This document shows positions 16,174 through 25,146 of a stretch of DNA of 34,501 nt, piece by piece (the stretch's first letter is position 1; every line of letters starts with the position of its first letter). The notes beneath the pieces were generated by a model, which was given only the letters and a program-made list of their open reading frames with translations, was not told where the DNA came from and did not search any database. The stretch is from contig NZ_JAKSYD010000281.1 of assembly GCF_022829605.1 (NCBI RefSeq), positions 1 through 34,501 of the forward strand. Reading direction: 5' to 3'. The DNA is from Methylobacterium sp. E-065. Its GTDB lineage: Bacteria; Pseudomonadota; Alphaproteobacteria; Rhizobiales; Beijerinckiaceae. The position numbers and the translations under genes are program-made.

Positions 16174-18321
16174 TCAGTTCCCTGTATGCGCCGCTGACAG
16201 GTGCACGCGGGCACGAGAGGCCGCGAGGTAGCGTCCAACCAGCGCGGCGAAGGCGTCGGGCTTGAGGCCGCGCGCGCCCAGAGACCGCACGCTGACGTGA
16301 CGTCGCCGTCGGCTTACTCCGGCCTGCGAGAACAGGCGCTTGGTCCTCGGCAACGTGGCGTCCGGCGTGAGCGCAAGCGTCAGGGTGAGCCGCCTGCCGT
16401 GCGTGACCTGGAAGTCCGCCACATCCTGCCACGCGACCGCACTGTCGAGTAGCGGCGAGCGCAGCACGTCCGGCGTCAGCACCAACAGCGGCGTCCGGCC
16501 GCGTCGATGCACGAGAGCGGCGTAGATCCCTGACTAGGCGACACCCGCCACGGCAACGGCGGCCAGGATCTGCTGCGCCAGCGCATCGTGCGCGACGCCA
16601 AGGGCGCGAGGGTACAGAAGCAAGGCAGCGCCGGCGCCGACGAAGAGGAGCGCTAGGACGCCCATCGTCCAGACCATCGGCGCACCGTTCTGGTGCACCA
16701 CCGTTTCCTTGACCGGCACTGCCGCTGCGGTCTCCTCTAGGTATACCCGCTCGGCAGCTCGGTGCTCCCGTGCCCCGGTGAGGAAATCCGCGCTGAGCCA
16801 GCGGCACAGACCGGTCCAGTCCGCGACCAGGGCGGTCGGCCAGGCCCGGTCCCCTACGGTGAGCGGCCGGGCGGCGCGGGCGAACAGCTCGGCGTCGAGC
16901 GGAACGCCGAGCGCCGCGATACGCTGCCGATCAGGCGGGTGGGTGTCGGTGGGGTGCGCCTGCCGGTCGTCGAGGTGCGCCCCCGGGTCGGGGAAGCCGG
17001 CAGCGGGGATTGCGTCGAGTACGCCCGCGACAAGATCGTCGGGTGCCGCGTCGGGCTCGCCGTACGCGGAGGCGAGCGTCTCGCCCACCACCGGGCCGAG
17101 GACGCCGACGCGCAGCAGGGCGGAGGCTGCGGGTGGTGCTCCAGAGACCAGGGCACCGCGCTGGTCGGCCTCGAACTCACGCGCCCGGCTCCAACGCGCC
17201 ACCGCCGCGTCGAAAGTGCCGAGGCTGCGATGGCCGACATAGGCGGCTGGGCGAGTGAGTAGGTCTCCGGGGCCGACATTGCCCAGCGCGGTCAGCGCGC
17301 GATGTAGGCCGGCATAGATCGGGGTGAAGCGCCGGCTATAGGCGGTGTCTTCGCCCGCGAAGTGCGCGACTTCGTGCCCGATCACCGCGGAAAGCTCGCG
17401 CCCGTCAAGCACGCCGAGATAGGGGGCCGGTAGGTACAGCGTGCGCCCAGTCAGCGTCCGCGCGTCTGGTCTCAGGCGCACGGCGGACTCTGTGACGAAG
17501 AAGCCACCGGTCAAGCCGACGACCACCGCGTCGGGGACTTGCGCGTCCCCGCGCCCGGCGAGCTCGCGCACGAGGCGCCAAAGACCCGGTGCATCGGCCT
17601 CGTCGAGGACGCGGCCGCGTACGTCGATGGGCTCGGGGGTGAACAGCGCGAACACCCCGCGCAGGCCGCGTACCGCCGCGACCGCGGCCCAGGCCGCCAA
17701 GACGGCGATGATCAGCGCGCCGAGCAACAGCTTGGCTTCGCCAGCCGAGAACCGCTGAGTGAACCACTGCCCGGTGGCCTCGAACAGCGCGGCCGCGAGC
17801 ACTGCGAGGCTCAAGCCCACGATCTGCAGTCCAAGCAGCACCGGCAGCACGCGGCGCACGAGGCCAAAACTAGCGAGCAAGGCGTCGCGCGAACGCCGTG
17901 CCCACAGGCCCGCGGCTCCGCCGCCGGCCAGCGCGACGAGACCGGTCAGCAGCGCGAGCATCGCGCCGGCGAGTGTCGCGTACGGCACCCATGCCCGGGC
18001 CTGAGCCAGCGGCTGATCGCGCATGACCACAGCCAGCGCCTCCTGAGCTTTGTCGGCCGCCAGTGCCGCACCGTAGGCCGTACGCGCACCTTCGAAACGG
18101 ACCGAGGCGTAGGGATCCGTCGCCGCCAGCAGCCGCAGTTGGACGAGTGAGACCGGTAGCTCAACTTGGCGGCGCGTATAACTTTCGGCGCTCGCTTGCC
18201 CGCGCTCAACCTCCCAAGCCCCGAGCCCGCCGAGCAATGCCGGAACGCCGGCGACCCAGGCGACGAGCCAGACGACGGGAGAGAGCCGGCGACTGCCGCG
18301 GCGGTCCTGATGAAGCGGCAT
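16174..18321 (-). pseudogene. M48-type membrane metalloprotease with C-terminal membrane/PH-like domain, interrupted by one in-frame TAG
   Basis: From ATG 18321 (GAGGGG 9 bases upstream) a 595-residue protein ends at TAG 16534-16536. It has an N-terminal anchor, further helices at about 114-135, 160-182 and 200-220, then the peptidase domain with zinc motif HEVAH (316-320) and third ligand in EFEAD (E382). Two more hydrophobic stretches follow, and TAG falls inside the last (AVAVAGVA). After TAG the same frame continues for 119 codons: SGIYAALVHRR completes the helix, then LLVLTPDVL, AWQDVADFQV and a basic tail ending at 16174, resembling membrane-anchored PH-like proteins of the STM3941 kind. 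A single TGG-to-TAG change would explain it. The protease half may still be made. It is the last of three co-directed genes with the DUF3829 and small membrane proteins, and may process or control an envelope protein (inference). Confidence 0.72.
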
Positions 18322-18383
18322 GATCATCTGCCCCTCGGCGATCGATTGTCGGTGGCTGCCAGCCTGCGCTGTGCCAGCGTCGG

Positions 18384-19673
18384 TCAGCTCGGCCGCGCCC
18401 GATTCTCGGACCGCTGGCAGGATTCGAGATCGCGCACCGAGCGGTTGTAGGCGTCGTTGAACAGCCGCGCCGGCTGGCTCGGGTCACCTTTCGCCTTGAT
18501 ATCTCGCGCGACGTCGCGGCCGTGACCGATCACGCTCGCTACCGTGTCCGCGTAGCCGGTGCACGACGAATTCGCTTTTGGGTTCATGCCGTCGAACGTT
18601 GCCCCGAGCTGTCGATTCGCGGTCGATACGTCGCTGAGCGCGGCCAGGAACGGGGCGGTATCGGACCTTGGCGTCAGGGCCTCGAAGCGCTGCACTGCCC
18701 GGCGTAGCGCCAGGCTGGTGGCGAGCAGTCGGCGTGCTGGGGCGTCCTCCGCCAGCGACGCCATCCGCCGCTCGTCCCTGGCGAGCTCGCGCTCGAACAG
18801 GGCGGTGCCGTAGGCATCCATCGCCTTGGCGGCGGCTTCGACCTTGGGCACGAGGATCGGATGTTGCTCGCGGGCGAACTTGTAGCCGTCCTCCTTGAAC
18901 TCTCGCGTGGTCTGATAGCGGGTCAGCGCCTTCAGTACCGGGTTGAGCTCGCGCAACGCGGCGAGCAGCCGGGTGGCCTGGGAGTCGACCTCGGGAATGG
19001 TCCCCGGCAGGGCGGTCGCCTTGTCCAGTTCGTCGATCACCCCATCGAAGTCGACGATGCCGAAATGGTACCAGGCGTTGGCACCCAGCTTCGTGCCGAG
19101 CTTGAGCACGCGTTCGTTGTCGCGTCGGTATTCGGCGAGCTGCCGTTCCAGGGGATGGGAACGCACGAGGTGGTTCTGCACCTCGGTGTAGGCGTTCACC
19201 TTCGCCACCTCCTGCATCTCGGGGCTTTGCGAGGTTGGTGTGGCGCGCACGGCCCCCCGGGCCGGCGCTTGGGCCGAGGCCGCGGGTGGCGCGGCCTGCA
19301 GCAGAGCCTGGGAGGCCGGCGGCGGAGCGGGGAAGTCGCACCTGAAGGCGTCGACCATGCTCTTACGCACGGCCTCGTGGGCCTGGGCGCACTGGTAGGC
19401 GACCGTCGGGCGGGCGGCCGTGTTGCGGCTGATGGCGTCGCGGAAGCTCTCGCGCAGCGTGCCGATGCCTTGCCGGATGTTGGGGCGGGCGGCCTCCGGC
19501 ACGCCAGGGCTTGCAGCACACTGAGCGTAGGCATCCAGAAAGGCATCGCAGCTCTCAACACCCACAGGCGTCACCGGTGTCACGGCCGTGGCGGGCGTAG
19601 CCATCACTACGGTGAGACAGGCCACGAGGAACCGACGGGGTCTCTCCGCACGCTCACAGCTGCCACGCGGCAT
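18384..19673 (-). CDS. exported DUF3829-domain protein
   Basis: A 429-residue secreted protein. ATG 19673 is preferred because GAGGAG ends 6 bases upstream; the in-frame ATG at 19679 abuts the GAGGAG. A signal peptide (RRFLVACLTVVMATPATA) suits Sec export; LVAC resembles a lipobox but lies too early in the hydrophobic core to be sure. An N-terminal Cys-containing segment (ESCDAFLDAYAQC...) and an Ala/Pro-rich linker precede the all-helical DUF3829 region (from about KVNAYTEVQNHL to the C-terminus), with the typical YHFGIVDFDGVIDELDKA and LRELNPVLKALTRYQ. The family's function is unknown. It lies between the small membrane protein and the M48 protease, so it could be a substrate or partner of that protease. 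Confidence 0.8.
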   Translation of the reverse strand: MPRGSCERAERPRRFLVACLTVVMATPATAVTPVTPVGVESCDAFLDAYAQCAASPGVPEAARPNIRQGIGTLRESFRDAISRNTAARPTVAYQCAQAHEAVRKSMVDAFRCDFPAPPPASQALLQAAPPAASAQAPARGAVRATPTSQSPEMQEVAKVNAYTEVQNHLVRSHPLERQLAEYRRDNERVLKLGTKLGANAWYHFGIVDFDGVIDELDKATALPGTIPEVDSQATRLLAALRELNPVLKALTRYQTTREFKEDGYKFAREQHPILVPKVEAAAKAMDAYGTALFERELARDERRMASLAEDAPARRLLATSLALRRAVQRFEALTPRSDTAPFLAALSDVSTANRQLGATFDGMNPKANSSCTGYADTVASVIGHGRDVARDIKAKGDPSQPARLFNDAYNRSVRDLESCQRSENRARPS

Positions 19674-19714
19674 GCTCATCTCCTCAACTGTATGGCTGGT
19701 TGGGGGCGTCAGAT

Positions 19715-20056
19715 TCAGAGATTGCGCAGGGCAAGCAACGGGACGAGCGCGGCGAGCGCGACTGGCACGGACCAGTACTGCACCGGTACCCAGAACAGCG
19801 CGTGTCGACGGCGGAGAAGAACGCGTTCGCTCGTGGCCGGATCGATGAGTTCGCGCGGCGGATGACCATTTAGGCGCCGGCCGACGATCCAATTGGCGGC
19901 TGCGGCCGCGAACAGCCCGAGGCTAATGGCGAGAAATATAAGTTCGGGGTGACCGAGGGCCCGAAGCGCCAACCCGCCCATCGCCCCGACCGCAACTGCC
20001 GTACCGACCACGACGGGAATGACCACGATCCCCCAGCCCGACCAGATGAACAGCAT
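19715..20056 (-). CDS. small membrane protein of unknown function
   Basis: A 113-residue protein starting MLFIWSGWGIVVIPVVV, with hydrophobic segments at about residues 8-28, 35-52 and 92-108. A charged stretch between the last two (GRRLNGHPPRELIDPATSERVLLRRRHALF) is probably cytoplasmic. The IWxGWGI start followed by a DP-(A/Q)-T and RRRH-LF pattern recurs in small unannotated bacterial membrane proteins, but I know no function. ATG 20056 has AGGCGG 5 bases upstream; the frame is open further up without membrane-like sequence. It is the first gene of the three-gene unit with the DUF3829 protein 41 bases downstream. Confidence 0.72.
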   Translation of the reverse strand: MLFIWSGWGIVVIPVVVGTAVAVGAMGGLALRALGHPELIFLAISLGLFAAAAANWIVGRRLNGHPPRELIDPATSERVLLRRRHALFWVPVQYWSVPVALAALVPLLALRNL

Positions 20057-20684
20057 CAACACCGCCTGAGTTCTACCCGGAGCCTGCGGCCGAGGTGGCG
20101 AAAGGAAATGCATCGCGCGCGGTGGCGATACGGCAGCGCCCTGCGTGAGCGCCCGGATCCCTCTTGGGCGTGAGAATGAGGCTTCGCTGTGTTCACGGCG
20201 TCGTGAACTGATCAAAATAAGCGTTGAGCGTGATCGCTGGTCTGCAGGAATAAGCTGTGCTGGATTACCAGCACGGCGTGCGGGCACTATGGCTACGGCC
20301 GCGTGGTTCATCGCGTCGGCTTCGCGCCGCTCATCGCCATGCTGGTGGCGAGCACCTTAGGGCTGATTGCAGTGGGTGCTTACCTCCTCCCCGGTGCAGT
20401 CTGCACGCTTGTAGCGCCGGCGCTTAACTGGTGGGTCTGTGCATCGTAGTGGCTCGAAGCTCCTGCTACGTGACAGTACCATCTTGGCATGGCAGCACGT
20501 GATGCACGGGCCATCTACCCTAGCTTCTTCACGCTGCCGATCGTCAGAAACTAGACGAGCAGCTTTCGGCCAGTTCCGGCCGGCCACTCTGGCTTAATCC
20601 CGGCCGTCCGACGCGCCCGAGTCGTGTCTCCCGGGCGGATCTTAAACATGTGGCCTCCGTCGTCAGTCTAGGTCAAAAGCTTCT
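20057..20684. other. gene-free stretch with a possible transporter tail
   Basis: No complete gene seen. It should contain the promoter of the small membrane protein operon near its left end. On the plus strand 20285-20449 reads as a hydrophobic tail (VVHRVGFAPLIAMLVASTLG, ending WWVCAS then TAG), which looks like the last helix and C-terminus of a membrane transporter whose front is lost; this is weak. The rest (20450-20684) shows nothing I can assign. Confidence 0.35.
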
Positions 20685-22049
20685 TCACGGTGATGTCGAT
20701 GAAGCTACGTCTTGCTGACGGCCAGCTTGCCAAACCTCGACGATCCGGAAGCTATTAGCGATATCATGGGACGGATCCGCGGCTAGGATGACGAGATCGG
20801 CACGGCGGCCAGCTTCTAGGCTGCCGCGATCAGCGAGATCGAGAAGTTCGGCGGCCCGCGACGTCGCTGTGATCAGGGCCTGCATGGGCGTGAAGCCCGC
20901 CTGCACCATCAGCGCCAACTCGCGGTGTTCCGCCACGCCGGGGACACGTTCGGGCGCCGCGCCGCTGTCAGTGCCAAATCCAATCCGGACGCCGGCCTCG
21001 TCGAGGCGCTTCAGGTTGGTGAGGTTCACCGCCAGCGAGTCGCGAGCCGCTTGTGCTTTGGCGCTCGTGCGCGTCTCGCGTTGCCAGGCGGGATCGTCGA
21101 ACCGAGCCTTGAGCTCGGGCGCGAGTGCCGTCCGGACGAAGGGGGTCTGTGCCCAGACCGGCGCGTCAGCGTAAGCAAAAGTCGCCTCATCCAGGGCGAG
21201 TGTCGCTATGTACCAAGTGTTGTGCGCCTTTAGCAGAGCGATGAGATCCGCATCGACCGGCTTGTCGCGTACGCCGTGGGCCAGCACATCCACGCCTGCC
21301 CTGATGACCGCACGCGCATCCTCCAGGTCGTGTACGTGAGCGGCGACGCGCAAATCGAGCCGATGTGCCTCATCGATCACGGCGGAGTAGACCGCTGGCT
21401 GCATCTTGGCCGGCACGGACCCACCGAAGTCGTCGAGCCAGAGCTTCACCATGTCGGTGCCACGCGCCTTCATCGCGCGGACCGCCTCGCGGCCCTCCTC
21501 GGCGTTGGCCGGGCGAAAGAGCTGGTCCGCGCTCACGCGGATCATCGCCTGCGGTGGTCCTCCATCTGGTACGCCGATGCCCCGATCGACGCCGAACAGA
21601 TCGGCACCGGGAATCCGTCCCGCGTGCGCCTCTGCGCGGATCTCAGGCATGATCGCGCCGTTGAGACCGAGCGCCATGACCGTGGTGACGCCCCGTGCCG
21701 TGTAGGCCTTGAGCTGGTCGAGGATGTTTTCGCGGGTATAGTTTTGCGCGCCCACCTCGACACCCTTCACGATGCCGACATGGGAGTGGTCGGAGATCAG
21801 CCCTGGCATGATCGTGTGGCCGTGCTGTTCCCGGATATCAGCATCGGGCGGCACCGTGATCGCGGCGCGTGGTCCCGCCGCCACGATGCGGTCGCCGTCG
21901 ATCACCAGCACTGCGTCCTCGACAGGTTGGGCTGATCGGCCGTCGATCAGCCGGACTCCCGTGAACGCCAGTGTTTTGGCGTCAGCACTGCCGACGCAAA
22001 TGAGGCTCATGGCGGTCGCCACGACCAGCAGCAGAGCGTCCCGTCGCAT
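20685..22049 (-). CDS. exported amidohydrolase (imidazolonepropionase/prolidase-like subgroup)
   Basis: A 454-residue metal-dependent hydrolase with a Sec signal peptide (LLLVVATAMSLICVGSADA, cleavage near residue 24), so it acts in the periplasm. The binuclear metal set is complete: DHSH (H88, H90, where most relatives have HxH after D or E), the carboxylated lysine K201 in MVKLWLDD, H237 in AAHVHD, H257 in LAHGV, and D360 in FGTDSG. This pattern belongs to the Xaa-Pro dipeptidase/imidazolonepropionase-like group of secreted amidohydrolases; the substrate is open. ATG 22049 has GGAGGA 7 bases upstream. It diverges from the TAXI-type binding protein, 178 bases away, so the two may share control. 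Confidence 0.9.
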   Translation of the reverse strand: MRRDALLLVVATAMSLICVGSADAKTLAFTGVRLIDGRSAQPVEDAVLVIDGDRIVAAGPRAAITVPPDADIREQHGHTIMPGLISDHSHVGIVKGVEVGAQNYTRENILDQLKAYTARGVTTVMALGLNGAIMPEIRAEAHAGRIPGADLFGVDRGIGVPDGGPPQAMIRVSADQLFRPANAEEGREAVRAMKARGTDMVKLWLDDFGGSVPAKMQPAVYSAVIDEAHRLDLRVAAHVHDLEDARAVIRAGVDVLAHGVRDKPVDADLIALLKAHNTWYIATLALDEATFAYADAPVWAQTPFVRTALAPELKARFDDPAWQRETRTSAKAQAARDSLAVNLTNLKRLDEAGVRIGFGTDSGAAPERVPGVAEHRELALMVQAGFTPMQALITATSRAAELLDLADRGSLEAGRRADLVILAADPSHDIANSFRIVEVWQAGRQQDVASSTSP

Positions 22050-22227
22050 CACACGTTCCTCCCAATCCAGCGCAAGACGTTGGGGGTCGCTATGTTTGGC
22101 ATGCGACCTTGGATCCTGCGTATGTTCCAAACGTCGATGTGAGGGCTTTCCGGCTCGGTTGTCGAGGCGTGCCGCCGAGCTCCAGCGGCGCTGGTCCGCG
22201 GCGAACATCGCGGTGAGGGAGATCATG

Positions 22228-23187
22228 ATGCGGCGGCGTGAACTGCTCCTGGGCATGGCGGGCCTCGCGTGGACCACACCCGCAAGCGCTCAACAGCCTG
22301 ACGCTGCTCTTCGCCTGACACTGGGGACCGCGACGCCGGGCGGTTCGTTCCCAGCCTTCGGCCGAGCGCTCATCGCAGCGGTTCACGAGGTCGACCCAGG
22401 ATTGGTGGTCGAGCCGCGGATCACGAAGGGCTCGACGGAGAACCTGCGGTTGCTCAAATCGGCTCAGCTCGACCTTGCCCTCGTGCAGGGTGAGTATGCC
22501 TACGAGGCTTTGTCCAGCCAGAGTTCCGACGGCGTTGGCTTGACGGTCGTGGCACCCATCGACGCCTCGCCCGGCATGTTCGTAGTCCCAGCCTCCAGTC
22601 TGATCCAGAACGTGCAGGATCTGCGCGGCCATGCCGTCGCACTTGGTACACGAGGCTCGGGCTTCACGATCATGGGGCGGACCGTGCTGCAGGGCTCCGG
22701 CATCGATCCAGGCCACGACATCACGCCGGTCCTCCTCGATGATGCCGGCGACGGAGCTACACAGGTTCTCGACGGCCGAGCGGCCGCGTTGTGGGGTGCG
22801 AGCCTCGGCTGGCCAGGCTTCAAGACACTCGCCGACGTACCCGGCGGTGCCCGGTTCTTCGGCCCAGCGCCCGAAGCGATCCCGAAAATCCTGGCCCTGC
22901 GCGCCTCGATGCGTCGCCTGACTGTCCCGGCCCGCTCGTTCCCCGGACAGGATGCGGCGATCGAGACTGTCGGGTCGTGGAGCTTTATCCTAGCGCGACC
23001 TGGTCTCGACACCGGCAGTGTCACCCGACTCGTGCGCGCGATCGATCGTGGCCGGAACACCTTGGCCCGTCTCTATCCCCAGGGACGCGAAAGCGACCCG
23101 CGTAACCTAGTCTCGAACGTACCGACCACATGGCTTCATCCGGCGACTGCAGCGTACCTCCGTGAGATCGGGTCCGTTCCGGAGTGA
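22228..23187 (+). CDS. TAXI-family TRAP transporter solute-binding protein (orphan)
   Basis: A 319-residue periplasmic binding protein. The signal peptide is MRRRELLLGMAGLAWTTPASA. The mature part has LTLGTATPGGSFPAFG (the TAXI opening), GSTENLRLLKSAQLDLALVQ, and LRGHAVALGTRGSGFTIMG, all hallmarks of the family. GAGGGAG is 6 bases before ATG 22228; ATG 22225 is an alternative. The TAXI system needs a large DctM-type fused permease to import its ligand, and none is in the window, so either it uses a distant permease or it acts as a sensor. It is followed by the NHL-repeat gene 95 bases downstream. Confidence 0.9.
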   Translation: MRRRELLLGMAGLAWTTPASAQQPDAALRLTLGTATPGGSFPAFGRALIAAVHEVDPGLVVEPRITKGSTENLRLLKSAQLDLALVQGEYAYEALSSQSSDGVGLTVVAPIDASPGMFVVPASSLIQNVQDLRGHAVALGTRGSGFTIMGRTVLQGSGIDPGHDITPVLLDDAGDGATQVLDGRAAALWGASLGWPGFKTLADVPGGARFFGPAPEAIPKILALRASMRRLTVPARSFPGQDAAIETVGSWSFILARPGLDTGSVTRLVRAIDRGRNTLARLYPQGRESDPRNLVSNVPTTWLHPATAAYLREIGSVPE

Positions 23188-23282
23188 ACATCGAGCGACG
23201 GCTTTCTGGCTGTGTCGTTTCGGGCTAAACCGATGTGACCAAGCTCGGCACTTGAACCAGCTGGCCCGTGAGGAAGCCTGAG

Positions 23283-24422
23283 ATGATCCGCTCGCTGTGC
23301 GTTGCTGTGGGTGTGCTCGCCCTGACGCTGCCCGCCGTACGCGCCGACGAGATCAAGCCGAGTGAAGCACCCGCTTCGTCAGTGGCGATATCCTCAGCAC
23401 CCGCGACGCAGGTCCCCGAGATCGCGTTCGACTCAATCCCAGACTTCCTGAAGCTGCCGCCGGACATCCATTTCGGCGAGGTGGCGGGCATCGCGCTGAA
23501 CTCGAAGGGGCACATCTTCATCCTGTCGCGCGGGGCGACACAGGGGCCGGCCTACGGCGCCGCTGCAGCCCAGCTCCTGGAGTTCAATCCGGACGGCACG
23601 TTCATCCGGGAGATCGGCCACGGCCTCTACGCTTGGTCCTACGCCCATGTCGTGCGCGTCGATCGGGAGGACAACATCTGGGTCATGGACAAGGGCTCGG
23701 ACATGGTCGTGAAGTTCACCCCAGAGGGCCGCGTCGCCATGGTCTGGGGCCGGAAGACCGAGGCTGCCGACGATGCTGCGGAGCCTTGGAAGCACCCCAT
23801 GCCGCCGCTGCCGCCTGTGCAGGGCCAGTTTCGGCAGGTCACTGATGTGGCCTGGGACAAGGCGGGCAACGCTTACATCAGCGACGGTTACATCAACTCG
23901 CGCATCGCCAAGATCGACAAGGACGGCAACTGGGTTGATTCGTACGGCAGCTACGGCACCGAGCCGGGGCAGTTTCGCACCCTGCATTCCATCGCCTCGG
24001 ACGCGAATGACAACATCTACATCGCCGATCGTGGCAACGCCCGCATCCAGGTGATGGACACGGCAGGCCACATCCAGCGGATCATCAAAATCGACGTGCC
24101 GTTCGACTATGATAAGGCGCGCGCCATCATCCGCGGCAAACCGGCCAAGGACCGCTCCACGGTCGACTTGTTCACGCCGGGCGCACCCTGGGCACTGTGC
24201 ATCACACCCGGACCGAAGCAGGTGCTCTACGTCGCCGACGCCTTCCCGGGCCGGATCTACAAGCTGTCGCTCGACGGCAAGGTGCTGGGTGTGCTCGGCG
24301 AGACGGGCAAGCAGCTCAAGCAGTTCGGCTGGATCCACGAGATCGCCTGCCCGTCCGAGCACGAGATCTACGTCGGCGAACTGCTGAACTGGCGCCCGCA
24401 GAAGCTGGTTCTACACCCCTAA
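23283..24422 (+). CDS. exported NHL-repeat beta-propeller protein, peptidyl-amidating-lyase-like
   Basis: A 379-residue secreted protein with signal peptide SLCVAVGVLALTLPAVRADE. The body is made of NHL-type blades, seen as repeats of the pattern D-x-x-(G/D)-N-x-(W/Y)-(V/I)-x-D (for example REDNIWVMDKGSDMVVKF, KAGNAYISDGYINSRIAKID and ANDNIYIADRGNARIQVMD). Blade order and the conserved YAWSYAHVVRVD and GQFRTLHSIA segments resemble peptidyl-alpha-hydroxyglycine alpha-amidating lyase homologues. In bacteria the substrate of these is unknown. ATG 23283 has GAGGAAG 6 bases upstream. Next to the TAXI protein and the secreted amidohydrolase, it may form a periplasmic module that acts on one small compound (inference). 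Confidence 0.87.
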   Translation: MIRSLCVAVGVLALTLPAVRADEIKPSEAPASSVAISSAPATQVPEIAFDSIPDFLKLPPDIHFGEVAGIALNSKGHIFILSRGATQGPAYGAAAAQLLEFNPDGTFIREIGHGLYAWSYAHVVRVDREDNIWVMDKGSDMVVKFTPEGRVAMVWGRKTEAADDAAEPWKHPMPPLPPVQGQFRQVTDVAWDKAGNAYISDGYINSRIAKIDKDGNWVDSYGSYGTEPGQFRTLHSIASDANDNIYIADRGNARIQVMDTAGHIQRIIKIDVPFDYDKARAIIRGKPAKDRSTVDLFTPGAPWALCITPGPKQVLYVADAFPGRIYKLSLDGKVLGVLGETGKQLKQFGWIHEIACPSEHEIYVGELLNWRPQKLVLHP

Positions 24423-24460
24423 TCTGCGTGTTCGGACGCTCTATGGGCCCTGCCGCCGAA

Positions 24461-24486
24461 AAGCGGACCTTCGGCTTTGCGCCCAT
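24461..24486 (+). repeat. dispersed repeat, copy 2
   Basis: Matches 12959-12984 at 24 of 26 positions and is followed at 24510-24519 by another AAGCGGACA word. It lies between the NHL gene and the umuC remnant. A weaker reverse relative (GGTCCGCTTTCGGGG) occurs at 30923-30937. Nature unknown. Confidence 0.6.
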
Positions 24487-24540
24487 TCCAGCCATTTGGC
24501 TCGTCATTGGTCATCCCCAAAAGCGGACATGGCCGCAGAC

Positions 24541-24918
24541 GCCAAGCTAGGCCGTAAGCATTTGCCCGGGATGGTTAAGGCAAGCAACGACACCCTGGTG
24601 ATGGTAATGGCTGCCTTGCACGGCGTCCGAAAGACCTAGCGGAACGGCTTCCACTATTCGAAGGTCGGCGTGGTCACGACCAACCTCTTGCCGCTCCACG
24701 CCTCACAGCGGGCGATGCCCGGCTTCGGCCAGATCGATCGCGAACAGGGCGTCGCGCTGATGGCGGCGTTGGACGCCTGCACTAGGCGCTTCGGGCGTGG
24801 GGCGGTCGTCCCGGCCGCGGCGGGGTTCGCGCCGGCACGAAAATGGTCGACCAAGTTCGAGATGCGCTCGCCGCGCTACACGACCCGGCTGGAGGAGATC
24901 TTGGTGGTCGCGGCATGA
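24541..24918 (+). pseudogene. umuC: C-terminal remnant of a Y-family DNA polymerase (UmuC type)
   Basis: From about 24640 to the stop at 24916-24918 the frame reads NGFHYSKVGVVTTNLLP, DREQGVALMAALDACTRRFGRG and SPRYTTRLEEILVV, the recognisable C-terminal little-finger and tail region of UmuC/DNA polymerase V. In the same frame upstream, SNDTLVMVMAALHGVRKT is followed by TAG (24637) exactly where relatives usually have Trp before RxGF. The palm and catalytic part is absent. No umuD or imuA/imuB is next to it. It is a decayed SOS gene, possibly left by a plasmid or island. Confidence 0.82.
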
Positions 24919-25146
24919 GTGGTGTTCCTCTATGCTGCCGATGCAGTCACCTTCGATGCCCGTACCGGCGTGTGCGTCCACGAATGCACCATGTGGACGG
25001 GAACCGCGGCGGGGGCGCTCGATTGGACTTGTGCGCTCGGCAAGCTCCCCGCTCTTCGTAGGGAATGGTGCGGGCGTCCGACCCCACTTGAAATTCCGGT
25101 TCGGCTGCCAAGGGGGGTGTCCGGACGCCGGCCCGGAGCGTCCTTC
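24919..25146 (+). other. spacer between the umuC remnant and the antiporter
   Basis: No gene, repeat or operator recognised. An open frame continuous with the antiporter exists but shows no family features and is rich in Cys and Trp by chance composition. Confidence 0.4.

Noticed and set aside
18861..19865. A 334-codon plus-strand frame opposite the DUF3829 gene
   Set aside because: The product has no recognisable domain and begins inside the opposite gene; the minus-strand frame has a signal peptide, good ribosome site and family features.
23433..24362. A 309-codon minus-strand frame opposite the NHL-repeat gene
   Set aside because: The plus frame has a signal peptide and repeated blade motifs; the opposite frame is Asp/Val/Arg-rich without pattern.
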